64,000 nt of DNA from Leptospira sp. B5-022 (GCF_000347035.1 NZ_ANIJ01000018.1:62001-126000); one strand, 5' to 3'; positions 25,839 to 36,012 are shown, counted from the stretch's first letter. Numbers and translations are program-made. The notes: generated by a model from the letters alone, not told the origin.

Positions 25839-26936
25839 TCATTTTCTGGAGATTTTATTTCTACCCTCAATTAAATCCGTTTGAACAACGGAAAGAGGAT
25901 CGATCATCGTTCCCAAAACTCTAAGCCCCAAATGTAAATGAGGTCCGGTGGACATACCTGTCGATCCGATCCTTCCGATCAAATCTCCCTTCTTCACTTT
26001 ATCTCCAGTTTTTACTAAAATTTCCGATTGGTGCATGTATAAGGAATACAATTCCAAACCGTGATCAATTACCGTGAAGTTTCCTTCATAATACATAGGT
26101 CTTGCTAAGATCACTGTACCGTCATTGATCGCATAGATCGGATCTCCTATACCACCTTTGAAATCGGAACCGCCATGAGGACGGCCTTTCTCTTTGTTGT
26201 AGATCCTACGTTTGTAAAAAGGGCTATTTAAGATCGGGTTATGAACAGGATATTCGAAATCGGATTCTACCTGAAGATCGGACTTAGATTGGAATGCCTT
26301 TGCCTTCGCATCGGAACATTCTTTGATGAAAGCTTTTGTTTCTTCCGAAAGTTCGTCGCTAGTATACTGTTTGTCCATGGTAAGATGGGAAACTTTAGAA
26401 GTTGCAAAGTAAGTCTTTTGGACCGGAATCTCATACTTTTTGGAATCGTTTTTAGTAAAAAGACGTTTCTCTGTTAATTCCAAAACTCCATAAGATTTTG
26501 AAAATTCGGGAGAAATAGGAAGAAATGTGAGGATATAACCTTCTTTTTGCGAAAATGGGATCTCTTGTCCCTCCCAGTTGATCATAAAATTTCCGAGTTT
26601 ATCTAAAATTTTAGGTAAAGGTTTTATTTTTAAGAATAGAAGTTCTCCTTGCGCGAACTTTCTTCCTGCAATAGAAAAAGAAAACAGTTCTTCCTGCTTC
26701 TCTACGATCTCACCTTTTATTCTTTTTCGTGTTTTCTTTTCGGAGACTACCTGCTTTGGTTTCCCTTCTTCTTTCTTCTTTTCCGATTTAGAATTCAAGA
26801 CCACCTGATTCAGTTTGGGAAATACGGAAGCCTTTTTAGGTTCTTCCTTTTTCTTTTGCTCTTTTGCAAAATTTAGCGAACTAGAAAAAAGGACTAAGGA
26901 CACAAATATGAGGATATTTTTTGAAAAACTACACAT
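25839..26936 (-). CDS. M23 (LytM) family metallopeptidase
   Basis: About 365 residues. It has a signal peptide (MCSFSKNILIFVSLVLFSSS), then a Lys/Glu-rich linker (about residues 25-85), a beta-rich middle domain, and the zinc peptidase domain at about residues 240-350. Zinc ligands appear in RPHGGSDFKGG (HxxxD) and MSTGPHLHLGLR (HxH). Such enzymes cut peptidoglycan cross-links, or activate amidases when catalytically dead; here the ligands are intact. It acts in the periplasm. The ATG at 26936 gives a clean signal peptide; a TTG seven codons earlier is the alternative. Confidence 0.9.
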   Translation of the reverse strand: MCSFSKNILIFVSLVLFSSSLNFAKEQKKKEEPKKASVFPKLNQVVLNSKSEKKKEEGKPKQVVSEKKTRKRIKGEIVEKQEELFSFSIAGRKFAQGELLFLKIKPLPKILDKLGNFMINWEGQEIPFSQKEGYILTFLPISPEFSKSYGVLELTEKRLFTKNDSKKYEIPVQKTYFATSKVSHLTMDKQYTSDELSEETKAFIKECSDAKAKAFQSKSDLQVESDFEYPVHNPILNSPFYKRRIYNKEKGRPHGGSDFKGGIGDPIYAINDGTVILARPMYYEGNFTVIDHGLELYSLYMHQSEILVKTGDKVKKGDLIGRIGSTGMSTGPHLHLGLRVLGTMIDPLSVVQTDLIEGRNKISRK

Positions 26937-27025
26937 TGGAAAAAACAGTCCGACCAACGGGACATTCTTATAATCGGATAAGACGTATATTGATATAGAA
27001 ATATTTTTCCAAAAATAGGAAGAAT

Positions 27026-27940
27026 CTATTCTTCCGATAAAAACGAAACAAGTTCCGGATTTAAAATTTCAGGGATCTCATGATGGATCCAGTGAGTACC
27101 TTTAGAAAAGAAACGAACCGAAGCATTTGAAAATAATTCCAAGGTTTCTTCCGCCATTTCCTTCGCTAAAAATCTGTCTTTTTCTCCCCAGAAAATCCGG
27201 GTTGGGACTTTGATCTTTCTGGTTCGGATCAATTTAGGAGGATTTTTTACCGCTGCCCGATACCAATGCAGCATAGACTTCACACATCCAGGGATTGCCC
27301 ATGCTTGCTTATAAAGTGAGATTTCTTCGGGGGAAAACGCACCTTTCATGGAGGTTTTTGTTAGGGACCTTTCTAATTTTCTAAAATTCAATCTGGAAAG
27401 TAAGAATTCAGGCAACCAAGGGATCCGGAAAAATAGAATGTACATACTCTTTTTTCTTTGGGATTTATCTGAAAGTATTTTTCTTTTCATGATCGTAGGA
27501 TGAGGGACATTAAGAATACAAGCTTTTCTAAATCGTTCCGGAAATTTCGAAAGAGTCCAATATGCTACCGCTCCTCCCCAGTCATGAGCGATAATATCCG
27601 TTTTAGAAATTCCATACGCATCTAAAATCGAAACGATGTCTTCCGATAGAATATCCAATCCATAGTCCGAAATGGATTTAGGTTTTGAACTTCTTGCATA
27701 TCCTCTTTGATCCGGAGCGATCACTAAATATCCAAGCTTTGCAAAATAGCCGATTTGGTTTTTCCACGCGTAAGAAAATTCCGGAAACCCGTGTAATAAC
27801 AATAATGGTTTCCCGTTTTTAGGTCCTGACTCTAATAAGAAAAATTTTTGTCCGTTTGTATTCAAATATCTGGACCGTACTTCCGGAAAATCGGAAGGAA
27901 ACGGAAAGGTAGAGTCCTTTTCTTGTAATTCGATAGACAT
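27026..27940 (-). CDS. Alpha/beta hydrolase, epoxide-hydrolase-like
   Basis: A 304-residue protein. HGFPEFSYAWKNQI (oxyanion HGxP) and IIAHDWGGAVAYW, with an Asp nucleophile in place of Ser, place it with epoxide hydrolases and haloalkane dehalogenases. The acid residue is likely in WGEKDRFLAK and the base His in KGTHWIHHEIPE. A cap region of about 80 residues sits between. Substrate is unknown; epoxide hydrolysis is the likeliest reaction. No signal peptide is visible, so it is cytoplasmic. It stands alone between the M23 gene and a divergent ASCH-like gene. Confidence 0.87.
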   Translation of the reverse strand: MSIELQEKDSTFPFPSDFPEVRSRYLNTNGQKFFLLESGPKNGKPLLLLHGFPEFSYAWKNQIGYFAKLGYLVIAPDQRGYARSSKPKSISDYGLDILSEDIVSILDAYGISKTDIIAHDWGGAVAYWTLSKFPERFRKACILNVPHPTIMKRKILSDKSQRKKSMYILFFRIPWLPEFLLSRLNFRKLERSLTKTSMKGAFSPEEISLYKQAWAIPGCVKSMLHWYRAAVKNPPKLIRTRKIKVPTRIFWGEKDRFLAKEMAEETLELFSNASVRFFSKGTHWIHHEIPEILNPELVSFLSEE

Positions 27941-28055
27941 GGTAGATGAATCTATAATGTATTCGTCTTTCTTTCAACTAAGAATACTTTTTGCGAACAT
28001 AAACGATCGTTTATTTTTTACTTGAGAGAATATCTGAAAGTTTTATATTTTCAGA

Positions 28056-28634
28056 ATGTTATTCAAGAATCGATTTTTAGACGGTATTGAAAGAGGAGAA
28101 ATCACTATCGCTTTTAGAAATTGGAGAAGACCAAGCGTAAAGGAAGGTGGGACTCTTCGAACCCCTGCCGGGATTTTGGAAATTATAAAGGTGGAAAGAT
28201 ATTCAATTTCTAAGATAAAGAACATTGAAATCAAAAACGCCGGTTACGAATCTTTGGAAGATTTGCAAAAGGATCTATATTCTAAAATTCCCGGGGAATT
28301 ATATAAAATTGAATTTAGACTAGTTGGGCCTGATCCCAGAATTAAATTAAGGCAGGAAACTTTCGATTCGGATCAAAATTACGAAATACTTAGGGCTCTT
28401 TTGGATTCTTGGGATAAAAGATCCAAACATGGTGTTTGGACAATTCCTCTCTTAAAATTAATCCGCAAATATCCTTCCATGAAAGCCGGAGATTTATCCT
28501 CCAAAATTGGAATCGAAAAAGAGGAGCTTAAACTTTTAGTAAGAAAACTGAAAAATCAAGGTTTAACCGAAAGTTTAGGAACGGGATATAAATTATCTCC
28601 TAGGGGAGAATCCTTTTTAAAAAAAATATACTAA
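28056..28634 (+). CDS. ASCH-like domain protein with C-terminal winged helix
   Basis: A 192-residue basic protein. The N-terminal about 95 residues (MLFKNRFLDGIERGEIT, TIAFRNWRRPSVKEGG, RTPAGILEIIKVERY) have the pattern of the ASCH/PUA-like fold, which binds RNA or modified nucleotides. The C-terminal about 70 residues (MKAGDLSSKIGIEKEELKLL, LKNQGLTESLGTGYKLSPRG) look like a winged helix. A regulator or RNA-binding role is inferred from these domains. The ATG lacks a strong ribosome binding site. The gene is divergent from the epoxide-hydrolase-like gene and convergent with the thioesterase (8-base gap). Confidence 0.65.
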   Translation: MLFKNRFLDGIERGEITIAFRNWRRPSVKEGGTLRTPAGILEIIKVERYSISKIKNIEIKNAGYESLEDLQKDLYSKIPGELYKIEFRLVGPDPRIKLRQETFDSDQNYEILRALLDSWDKRSKHGVWTIPLLKLIRKYPSMKAGDLSSKIGIEKEELKLLVRKLKNQGLTESLGTGYKLSPRGESFLKKIY

Positions 28635-28642
28635 ATGTATCT

Positions 28643-29056
28643 TTATAGATATTCCGCTAATTTTCGATGTACATCGTTCGGCCAATCGGTTAGACTTAAA
28701 TTATTAAGAGAAGCGAATCCATGTAAAAAATCTGCTGAACATCTTCTTTCTTCCTCACAAAGTGCTTCCACATGGATCAAGATATTCTGGCGCCTAAGGC
28801 GTTTTACTTTTACTCGAAATTCTAAGATATCTCCCAACTTTGACGGTTTATAAAATTTCGCTACGATCTTCATAGCCGGAATACCTTGATGATCCCGGCT
28901 TACCATTTGCGAAAATCCGAATTCGATCCCTTCTCTAAACCAGTCTTCTATCGCTTCCACGAACAAATTAAAGTATTGAGGTGTGAATACAACTCCTCCT
29001 GGGTCGCAATGTTGCATCCGGATGATCTTGTTTATGGTATAAATTTTATTCGACAT
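28643..29056 (-). CDS. Acyl-CoA thioesterase, 4HBT family
   Basis: A 137-residue hot-dog protein. IRMQHCDPGGVVFTPQYFNL carries the active-site region of 4-hydroxybenzoyl-CoA/YbgC-type thioesterases (Asp after HC, nucleophile or base). LRRQNILIHVEALCEEERRC is the typical fourth strand. It hydrolyses an acyl-CoA; the substrate is unknown. The ATG at 29056 is chosen because a longer in-frame start would overlap the upstream lipoprotein gene by 47 bases. The lipoprotein gene ends 10 bases upstream, so they may be co-transcribed. Confidence 0.85.
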   Translation of the reverse strand: MSNKIYTINKIIRMQHCDPGGVVFTPQYFNLFVEAIEDWFREGIEFGFSQMVSRDHQGIPAMKIVAKFYKPSKLGDILEFRVKVKRLRRQNILIHVEALCEEERRCSADFLHGFASLNNLSLTDWPNDVHRKLAEYL

Positions 29057-29066
29057 ATCGGATTCT

Positions 29067-29522
29067 TCAAAGAAACAAAGGAAAGACTGTTTTAGAGCGG
29101 AGAGCATGTCCACAAATCGAGAATGTAGTAAATCGATAGTCTTTAGCAGCCTCCGATTCTACTGGAGGGTTATCGCTAGTTACATCGCATTGATCCTGAG
29201 ATACCCTTATAATACAAAGATAAACATCCGTCTCGTTTAAATATTGATATTCGGTACATCCTCTTTCCCAATGGGGTTCCGTACATGAATCGGTCATCAT
29301 ACTTAAATAGCTTACTTGATAATTAAAACCGGATTGGGTAAAAGTCTCGCATCTTTGAGCTAATTCATTTACTGCGGAGAATAATAGAATATGAGCATCT
29401 TTATGAAATATTTTAGATGGATTGCCTTTTTCTTTCTCTTCGTAGTATTCTTGAGGAATAGAACAATATGAAAGGAAGAGGGTTGTGAGGACGATCGCAG
29501 ATTTATAAAAATATCCTTTCAT
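29067..29522 (-). CDS. Hypothetical lipoprotein
   Basis: A 151-residue protein with a lipoprotein signal (KSAIVLTTLFLSYCSIPQE, lipobox LSYC). The mature part has seven further Cys residues (around RCETFTQ, DSCTEPHWERGCTEY, VYLCIIR, DQCDVTS, SICGHAL), suggesting disulfides outside the cytoplasm. A good ribosome binding site (GGAGGA) precedes the ATG. I recognise no family. It would be anchored in the inner or outer membrane; in Leptospira many such lipoproteins are surface-exposed. Confidence 0.65.
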   Translation of the reverse strand: MKGYFYKSAIVLTTLFLSYCSIPQEYYEEKEKGNPSKIFHKDAHILLFSAVNELAQRCETFTQSGFNYQVSYLSMMTDSCTEPHWERGCTEYQYLNETDVYLCIIRVSQDQCDVTSDNPPVESEAAKDYRFTTFSICGHALRSKTVFPLFL

Positions 29523-29572
29523 GCCGTCCTCCTGAAGGGTAGATAGAAGTTATGCCCAACTCGGAAGAATAT

Positions 29573-30289
29573 CTACAATTTTTTCAGAAAAAGATCGTCA
29601 CCTTTTAGGACATTTAGATCTACCGGACCTTCTACTCCTTTAATTTTTGCTCTGCTATGATACTGCCATATAATCCAATTCCTTTTAAAAGAAGAAGGAG
29701 GATGCCCGAATATATCTCGGATCCAAACGGGATATTCAAGAAAGTCGTCCTTCAGATATAGATCTATAAATTCGTACGTAAGATATAATATGGGTTTCTT
29801 TTTATAATGATTTTCTAAAATGTTTAGAAAGTCGGAGATTTCCTTTTTTACATCCTGCATTGGTGGCCTTTCTTTACAATTTCCAACAAACTCTAGGTCC
29901 GCTACAGGAGGTAATGATTTCGGATCTTTTGGTACGTAAGAAATAAAATTCTCTGCCTGCTCCTTTCCGGAGCGGCACAAAGTGAAAAAATGGTAAGCCC
30001 CTACTCGGAGTCCTATCGAACTTGCCTCTTCCCAATTTCTGGAGAATGACTTATCCTTCCAATCACCGCCCTCCGTTGCTTTGATATAAACGAATCGGAT
30101 TTTATTTTCAGGGATCTTCTTCCAATCGATTTTTCCTTGGTGATTAGATACATCAATTCCGCGAATCGGGTACTGTGTTTCGGAAGGATATACAAACCAT
30201 AGAATTCCCTTATCGAGTGCAAAATACAAACCGAGAGAACACAGTAAGGACAGAAGTATAATCGGGAGAATTATTCGAAAGATTTTCAT
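29573..30289 (-). CDS. GH25 lysozyme-like muramidase
   Basis: A 238-residue protein with an N-terminal hydrophobic anchor or signal (IFRIILPIILLSLLCSLGLY). The GH25 domain follows: IRGIDVSNHQGKIDW, FVYIKATEGGDW, LRVGAYHFFT, PPVADLEFVGNC (catalytic DxE) and KPILYLTYEF. GH25 enzymes cut the muramic acid-GlcNAc bond of peptidoglycan. The anchor would hold it outside the cytoplasmic membrane for wall remodelling or defence. It is followed 50 bases later by the Cys-rich lipoprotein gene on the same strand. Confidence 0.88.
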   Translation of the reverse strand: MKIFRIILPIILLSLLCSLGLYFALDKGILWFVYPSETQYPIRGIDVSNHQGKIDWKKIPENKIRFVYIKATEGGDWKDKSFSRNWEEASSIGLRVGAYHFFTLCRSGKEQAENFISYVPKDPKSLPPVADLEFVGNCKERPPMQDVKKEISDFLNILENHYKKKPILYLTYEFIDLYLKDDFLEYPVWIRDIFGHPPSSFKRNWIIWQYHSRAKIKGVEGPVDLNVLKGDDLFLKKL

Positions 30290-30543
30290 TTCAGTTTTCT
30301 GGCTAAGAAATCCTTAAGAATGCAGCTTTGAGACAATCCTTTTCTAAAATCTAGGATATCCAACACGATGTTCGTTTTAAAAAATTATGTCTCTTTCTTC
30401 AGGTTATCAGACTCGGCAAATTACCTAGCTTACTTTAAATAATTCCTACTGATTTCACTTCTCCACTTTTGCGTCTCGGAATTTCCAAAAAAACCCCTCA
30501 TAAAATTCCGGATTCCGCCGAAACAAAGAACAGGGACCGGACA

Positions 30544-31080
30544 ATGATATTAAATAAAGAGGAATGGTTGGATCGGGTGTCTTCTCTTTTCGAGGAAGAA
30601 ATCCGACTGTACTCCGAAATCCTGGGGTTAGAGAAAGAAAAAACGGAATCGATCACGAAAGCGGACGGAAGAGCTTTGGAAACGATCTCTAAAAAGACCT
30701 ACGAATTGATCGTCCATGCAAGCGAATTGGAAAGAGTTCGTATGTCGGCTATCCACGACGTTTATACTTCAGGTAATTTAGGAATTCCTAAAGAAGGTGA
30801 ACTTACTCTTACTGATTTTTTAAATAAGATAGACCGTGAATCCGAGCACAAATTGAAACAACTCGGGACCAGATTAAAAGATACGGTGCATAGGCTGAAA
30901 GATAAGATCAAAGCCAATGACAAATTGATCCGAACCAGACAGGAATTTTTGAAGGCCACAATCGACGCGATGCGAACGAACGCAAACAGCGGAGAAGTCG
31001 CAGTTTACGAGGACGAAAATCCGAGCACAGTCAGGAACAAGAAGAAACGTTCCTCTGTGTTAGTAAACGCGTCCGCCTAA
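30544..31080 (+). CDS. flgN: FlgN family flagellar chaperone
   Basis: A 178-residue, helical protein. The FlgN-like N-terminus (NKEEWLDRVSSLFEEEIRLY), coiled-coil body and position directly before flgK identify it as the export chaperone for the hook-filament junction proteins FlgK and FlgL. The ATG at 30544 has AGGGA upstream; a TTG 25 codons earlier gives an unusual leader and is rejected. The C-terminal tail is basic (KKKRSSVLVN). First gene of the flagellar cluster; flgK follows after 23 bases. Confidence 0.88.
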   Translation: MILNKEEWLDRVSSLFEEEIRLYSEILGLEKEKTESITKADGRALETISKKTYELIVHASELERVRMSAIHDVYTSGNLGIPKEGELTLTDFLNKIDRESEHKLKQLGTRLKDTVHRLKDKIKANDKLIRTRQEFLKATIDAMRTNANSGEVAVYEDENPSTVRNKKKRSSVLVNASA

Positions 31081-31103
31081 GGATTGGATAGGAGGGAAGA
31101 AGT

Positions 31104-33014
31104 ATGGGATCCACATTCTCCGGATTAGAAATAGGTAAAAGAGGCCTTGCGGCTCATCAGCAAGCATTACAAACAACCGGCCATAATATTTCAAACGCGG
31201 ATAATAAACATTATTCCCGCCAAAGAGTTGTTTTGCAAGCTACGGATCCTCTGTACGAACCTTCTTTGAATCGTGCTCACGTACCCGGTCAGATAGGCCA
31301 AGGTGTAGAGATCGCTTCCATTGAACGTGTAAGAGATAATTTTATTGATGATAGAATTATTGAAACATCAGGAGTGAAAGATTATTGGGCCGCAAAGAAC
31401 GAATATCTCTACCAAGCTGAGAATATTTTTAACGAGCCTAACGGTACTACTCTTAGGACCTTAATGGATAAATTCTGGTCTTCTTGGGAAGAACTTGCGA
31501 ATTATCCGGAAGATAATGCACATCGTTCCGTGGTTTTGGAAAAAGCCCAAGGTCTCGGAAGCAGAATGGAAGATGTGTATCGTAAACTTTCTCAACTGAG
31601 AGACCAAGCAAACCGCGAGATTGAAGCTCATGCGCTTCATTTGAATACGATCGGAGAAAATATCCGTACCTTAAACGAAAGGATCGCAAAGTCGGAAGCC
31701 TTGGGTGATAAACCGAACGATCTTTACGACAAAAGAGACGCTCTTTTACAAGAACTTTCCGGTTTGACAGATATTACGATCGGTAGGAGCGACGAAGACG
31801 AGCTGATGGTATTTATCGGCCAGCAGATCCTTGTCCAAGGCGGTAAGCTCAACCGTGTAGATATATTAGGAAATCCTTCTAAAGACGGTCTATTAGATCT
31901 ATATTGGAAAGTAACGGGTGATCCGGTCCTTCTCCGCAAAGGAAGACTGCAAGGTTTGATCGAAGTTAGAGATAAAATTTTGGGCGAGAAGATCGACCAA
32001 GTGGATGCTCTTGCGATCAATGTGATGGATGTGATTAACGAGATCCATAAAGACGGTTTCGGTCTGAATGGAAATACGAATCAGAACTTCTTTGATATTC
32101 GTTCATTAGCTTTGAACACTTTCGGTGAATACGATTCAGACGGCGACGGTCAGAATGATATTACCGCTATCTTTAGAGTTACCGGTAAGAACACTCTGGA
32201 TCCGGATCGTCCGATCGGGATCAGCGGAACTATGACCTTCTTAAAACCGGATGAAAAAGAAACTCAGGTTTTAATTCCTTATTCTGCAAACGATACATTG
32301 AACGGAATTATCAAACGTATCAACGCTTCTAAAGTTGGGGTTGTGGCTTACATGAATCACGACAACCAATTGGCGTTCAAAGCGACTGTCGCGGAAGATA
32401 CTCCTAAGAAAAATTTCATTCTTAGACATATCGAAGATTCCGGGGAATTATTGGTCGGTCTGACCGGAATGCTGATGGCTTCCGGACCTTCCGGTGCTTA
32501 CGATTACAAACGTCTGGGTGAGATCACCAAACTTCAATCTAAGCCGGAAGACATCACTTTATCTCCTCATTTTCATCCTTCTTCTCACTTTAAAGTGAAC
32601 GAGCATATTGCGAATAACGTAGCAAATATCGCCGCAGCAAGAGGAAAGGATGTAGGTGGAACAGGCGATTATAATTCTCCCGGAGGTCATAAGGACGGAA
32701 GGAACGCTCTTTTAGTAGCTTCTTCCCTCAGAAACAATCCTGTGATGGTGGATTATTCCAAAACTACGGATGATTTTTATAATAGTCTGATCTCAAAACT
32801 TGCGACAGAAGCAAGAGAATCAAAACAAGAATTCGGGATCCAATCGGACCTCATGACCGAGCTTGAAAATATGAGACAATCGGTAATGGGTGTAAGTTTG
32901 GACGAGGAAATGGCCAATATGGTCCAGTTCCAGCACTCGTATAATGCGTCTGCGAAGATGATCAACACTATGAATGAAATTCTAGATACGATCATCAATC
33001 GTTTGGGCGCGTAA
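31104..33014 (+). CDS. flgK: Flagellar hook-associated protein 1
   Basis: A 636-residue protein that joins hook and filament. The N-terminal rod/hook signature is [20 protein letters not shown] and the C-terminal end is [20 protein letters not shown], both typical of FlgK. A middle domain of about 400 residues is the variable surface part. AGGAGGGA lies before the ATG. In Leptospira the filament is periplasmic, so FlgK acts in the periplasm. Chaperoned by FlgN upstream; flgL follows after 29 bases. Confidence 0.97.
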   Translation: MGSTFSGLEIGKRGLAAHQQALQTTGHNISNADNKHYSRQRVVLQATDPLYEPSLNRAHVPGQIGQGVEIASIERVRDNFIDDRIIETSGVKDYWAAKNEYLYQAENIFNEPNGTTLRTLMDKFWSSWEELANYPEDNAHRSVVLEKAQGLGSRMEDVYRKLSQLRDQANREIEAHALHLNTIGENIRTLNERIAKSEALGDKPNDLYDKRDALLQELSGLTDITIGRSDEDELMVFIGQQILVQGGKLNRVDILGNPSKDGLLDLYWKVTGDPVLLRKGRLQGLIEVRDKILGEKIDQVDALAINVMDVINEIHKDGFGLNGNTNQNFFDIRSLALNTFGEYDSDGDGQNDITAIFRVTGKNTLDPDRPIGISGTMTFLKPDEKETQVLIPYSANDTLNGIIKRINASKVGVVAYMNHDNQLAFKATVAEDTPKKNFILRHIEDSGELLVGLTGMLMASGPSGAYDYKRLGEITKLQSKPEDITLSPHFHPSSHFKVNEHIANNVANIAAARGKDVGGTGDYNSPGGHKDGRNALLVASSLRNNPVMVDYSKTTDDFYNSLISKLATEARESKQEFGIQSDLMTELENMRQSVMGVSLDEEMANMVQFQHSYNASAKMINTMNEILDTIINRLGA

Positions 33015-33043
33015 TTCCGCCGGAATAGCAAGGAGGCGAAGCC

Positions 33044-34312
33044 ATGATGCGGATCACTAACATGATGCAAAATAACACTTTGGTGAGGACTTTGAACCGT
33101 CACCAGTTGTCCTTGGACGAAACCCAAAACCAATTGGGTACAGGACAAAGGATTAGAACTCCTTCCGATGATCCGGGAAGAGCGACCAACCAAATGTTCT
33201 TCCGGTCTAGGATGAACGAGTTGGATACGTTCCAGGCGAATATTGACGACGGTTTCGGAAGATTACAACAGATCGACGGTGAATTGGATAGAATTGGAAA
33301 TTTATTCCAAAGAGCAAGAGTTCTAGCGGTCCAAGCTTCCAACGGTATTTACCAAGGTGATAAAGGTTTCGAATTAGAAGTCGCTGTCGGTAAAGAGATC
33401 GATGAATTGTTAAGAGCGTTAGTCGATATTGCGAACACAAGAGATGCCACAGGAAGACCTCTTTTTGGCGGACATGTGATCGAAAGACCTCCTTTTGAAC
33501 CGATCGAATCCAAGATCAAAGGACTCCAAGGATTGGAATTAAAGAACCAATACATCGGAGTGGAATATCGTGGAGATATCGGAGAGCAGATCAGAGAGAT
33601 CGAAAAAGGCGAATATATTCCTGTTACAATTCCCGGAAACAAAGTGTTTTGGGGAACTAACATGAGCGTTACCAGTCGCGTGGATAACTCAGGTTTCGTT
33701 GCAGTCTCCGATCAAAAGTTCAAGATCGACGGAGTGGAGATCCAAGTTTCTGCCGGTGATACCATCGATGATATCATAGACAAGATCAATAACTCTCCGA
33801 TCGAAGCTAAGGCGAATAAACTCGCGCAGGACAATATCAGTCTTAGTTCCACTGCACCCCACCAGATCTGGTTGGAGGATGTGGACGGAGGAACTGTTCT
33901 TAGAGATATCGGTCTGATCGACGCAGGTAATTCGGAACCCCCAAATAATTACAGCAAGTCGGCAACCGTTACCGGACTTTCCGTATTCGATGTGCTCATC
34001 CAATTCAGGAACGATCTCATCCAGAAAGACCAAGAAAGAATTTCAGGCCGTGATATCCAAGACTTAGATCTTGCTTTAGAAAATATTCTTCGTTATAGGT
34101 CCATAGTAGGTGCAAGGATGAATCGTATGGAGGAGCATTCTCAACGGGTTTCCTTCGATAAATCCTATATGACGGAGTTACTCGCCAAAAACGAAGGAAT
34201 CGATTTCCCGGAAACTATCATGAACTTGAAGTGGCTGGAGACGATCCATCAATACGCACTTAACGTTGGTTCCAAGGTGATCAAACCCACTTTGATGGAC
34301 TTTCTAAGATAA
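33044..34312 (+). CDS. flgL: Flagellar hook-associated protein 3
   Basis: A 422-residue protein of the flagellin-like FlgL family. The N-terminus is MRITNMMQNNTLVRTLNRHQ, with DETQNQLGTGQRIRTPSDDP, the flagellin-type D0/D1 start; the C-terminus has the matching helix (EEHSQRVSFDKSYMTELL). Length (422) is longer than in enteric bacteria (about 317), with the extra part in the middle. A strong AAGGAGGCG site precedes the first ATG. It is transcribed with flgK. Confidence 0.95.
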   Translation: MMRITNMMQNNTLVRTLNRHQLSLDETQNQLGTGQRIRTPSDDPGRATNQMFFRSRMNELDTFQANIDDGFGRLQQIDGELDRIGNLFQRARVLAVQASNGIYQGDKGFELEVAVGKEIDELLRALVDIANTRDATGRPLFGGHVIERPPFEPIESKIKGLQGLELKNQYIGVEYRGDIGEQIREIEKGEYIPVTIPGNKVFWGTNMSVTSRVDNSGFVAVSDQKFKIDGVEIQVSAGDTIDDIIDKINNSPIEAKANKLAQDNISLSSTAPHQIWLEDVDGGTVLRDIGLIDAGNSEPPNNYSKSATVTGLSVFDVLIQFRNDLIQKDQERISGRDIQDLDLALENILRYRSIVGARMNRMEEHSQRVSFDKSYMTELLAKNEGIDFPETIMNLKWLETIHQYALNVGSKVIKPTLMDFLR

Positions 34313-34347
34313 GAATTAGATTTCCCGAAATTTAAGTCGGGGAATTC
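34313..34347 (+). terminator. Possible weak terminator after flgL
   Basis: Outer arms GAATT/AATTC and inner arms CCCGA/TCGGG around an 8-base loop are followed by TTCTTGT. It begins at the flgL stop. A broken stem and short T run make it uncertain. If real, fliW-csrA need their own promoter. Confidence 0.3.
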
Positions 34348-34409
34348 TTCTTGTAGTGATTTGAAAAAAGTATAAACTTAGAGCGATGCTCTGAAAAACA
34401 GGTCGGTCG

Positions 34410-34859
34410 ATGATTGAGATCCAAAGCAAACCTTTCGGAAAAATAAAAGTTTCGGAGCGACAACTTATCAAATTTCCGGAGGGACTTCTAGGTTTCGGGG
34501 GATATAAAAGTTTTGCCCTGATCGAAGAAGACGAAGAATCGGTATTCAAATGGTTGCAGTCCATCGACGAGGTGGATCTTGCTTTTGTAGTAATTCCTCC
34601 TTCTTTATTCAAAAAAGAATATAAACCCATTTTGAGCCAGGAAGAACTTTCCCAAATCGGGTTGCAGGATGTTTCGGAAGCTTTGACCTTAGTCATTGTG
34701 ACGATTCCTAACGACGATCCTGCATCTATGACTGCAAACCTGCAAGGTCCAATTTTGATCAATAAGAAGGATTTGACCGGTCGCCAATTCGTATCACGTA
34801 ACGAGGTTCATTCCGTTCGTGAAAGAATTTTGGAAAGCGCTACTGTGGAGATGTCCTAA
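34410..34859 (+). CDS. fliW: Flagellar assembly factor FliW
   Basis: A 149-residue FliW (FPEGLLGFGGYKSFALIEED near the N-terminus, LVIVTIPNDDP and NLQGPILIN in the second half). In Bacillus and Campylobacter FliW binds flagellin and also binds CsrA, freeing flagellin mRNA; the direct linkage to csrA here supports the same control. A short hairpin (AGAGCGATGCTCT, 34380-34392) lies before its start. csrA begins directly after its stop codon. Confidence 0.95.
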   Translation: MIEIQSKPFGKIKVSERQLIKFPEGLLGFGGYKSFALIEEDEESVFKWLQSIDEVDLAFVVIPPSLFKKEYKPILSQEELSQIGLQDVSEALTLVIVTIPNDDPASMTANLQGPILINKKDLTGRQFVSRNEVHSVRERILESATVEMS

Positions 34860-35120
34860 GTGCTCGTACTAGCTAGGCGTACAAATGAATCCATTATCAT
34901 AGGTGACGATATAGAAATCGTTATCGTAGATATCAAAGGGGATCAGGTAAAGATCGGGGTCAAGGCTCCTAAAGAAGTTTCCGTTCACAGAGCGGAAGTA
35001 TATCGTGAAATCCAGGCTGAGAATAAAAAAGCCGCCGGTGCGAAAATTAAGCCGGAGGAATTGGGAAAAATTGGCAGCATGCTTAAAAAAACCGATTCGG
35101 GCAAAAAAGAAAAATCTTAA
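34860..35120 (+). CDS. csrA: Carbon storage regulator CsrA
   Basis: An 86-residue RNA-binding regulator ([39 protein letters not shown]). CsrA dimers bind GGA motifs in leaders and repress translation; FliW antagonises it. Compared with the 61-residue enteric protein there is a C-terminal extension of about 25 residues, Lys-rich, of a type seen in other spirochaetes. The GTG start follows the fliW stop with no gap. The SHOCT lipoprotein gene begins inside its last 50 bases. Confidence 0.96.
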   Translation: MLVLARRTNESIIIGDDIEIVIVDIKGDQVKIGVKAPKEVSVHRAEVYREIQAENKKAAGAKIKPEELGKIGSMLKKTDSGKKEKS

Positions 35121-35955
35121 ACTTCTAAGTTTCTTTCTAACCCTTCTATTTACGATTTCCTGTTTGTCTTCCCAAAGAAAGGGAATGGCTTCCTCTTCGG
35201 ATTCAATCGTATTATATTATCTTAAAAAAAGCTCGGATACTCCACCCTTCTTACAAGCGGAGACTTGGTTGCCGATTGCCACTGGAGTTTTGACCGGTGC
35301 GGGACCTGACCAATTGGATAAGACGGAATTCCTTTCCAGGTGGGAAAAACTTTTTAAATTCACGGGTGTTGCGGATACTGGAGTCCTGAATTCGGAACCG
35401 ATCCGATTATTTACGGAAGAAGAATCTTCCCGCTTGGGGGAATTATTATACCAAGCGGAAGCGGAGATTCCCGACGGGCTTCCGCAAGCGTACCAAGTCA
35501 TTATTAAGAGGGAGGATCCGATCCGCCCTGGACTCAGGATCAGAAGAACGGTTTTTTATATTAGGAATAGTCCGGAAGGAATTATATTAGAGTTTTCTGA
35601 AATAGGACAGGTGCTTGATTTTCAAACCACTTATTCTTTTCGGGACTGGACCTTGATTCCGATTGTAAAGCCGGAGCCTTCTTCACGTAATTCCATTTAT
35701 CTCCCTGAGATCCGTCCGGAAGGTTTGGATTATTTCAGTTTTGAAAGCGAAGGAGAGGAGGCAAGGAACCGTATCCTTGTAAAAAACGGTTTTTGGACTG
35801 GGAATCCTTCCAAGAAGAATGTCGGAACTCCTACAAAGAAAATCCCTAAAACGATTGAAGACCGGCTCAGGACTTTACAGGAACTTTTGGATAAGGGATT
35901 GATCTCTAAACAGGAATACGAAAAAAAGAAGGCTGAAATTTTAAAAGAGCTTTGA
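35071..35955 (+). CDS. Lipoprotein-like protein with C-terminal SHOCT domain
   Basis: About 294 residues from the TTG at 35071. [19 protein letters not shown] is a lipoprotein-type signal with a possible lipobox (TISC), so it is probably exported and lipidated. The middle is unrecognised. The last about 30 residues ([20 protein letters not shown], then KKKAEIL) match the SHOCT motif, a short helical module that often ends bacterial membrane-linked proteins and may be an oligomerisation unit. Its true start is unclear; any start keeping the signal overlaps csrA, implying coupling. It is the last gene of the flagellar-csrA run. Confidence 0.65.
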   Translation: MAACLKKPIRAKKKNLKLLSFFLTLLFTISCLSSQRKGMASSSDSIVLYYLKKSSDTPPFLQAETWLPIATGVLTGAGPDQLDKTEFLSRWEKLFKFTGVADTGVLNSEPIRLFTEEESSRLGELLYQAEAEIPDGLPQAYQVIIKREDPIRPGLRIRRTVFYIRNSPEGIILEFSEIGQVLDFQTTYSFRDWTLIPIVKPEPSSRNSIYLPEIRPEGLDYFSFESEGEEARNRILVKNGFWTGNPSKKNVGTPTKKIPKTIEDRLRTLQELLDKGLISKQEYEKKKAEILKEL

Positions 35956-36012
35956 TATAATAAGACCAGGAAACTTTCCAGCTTCCGGGTTTTATCGTTG
36001 AGAATATTATAA

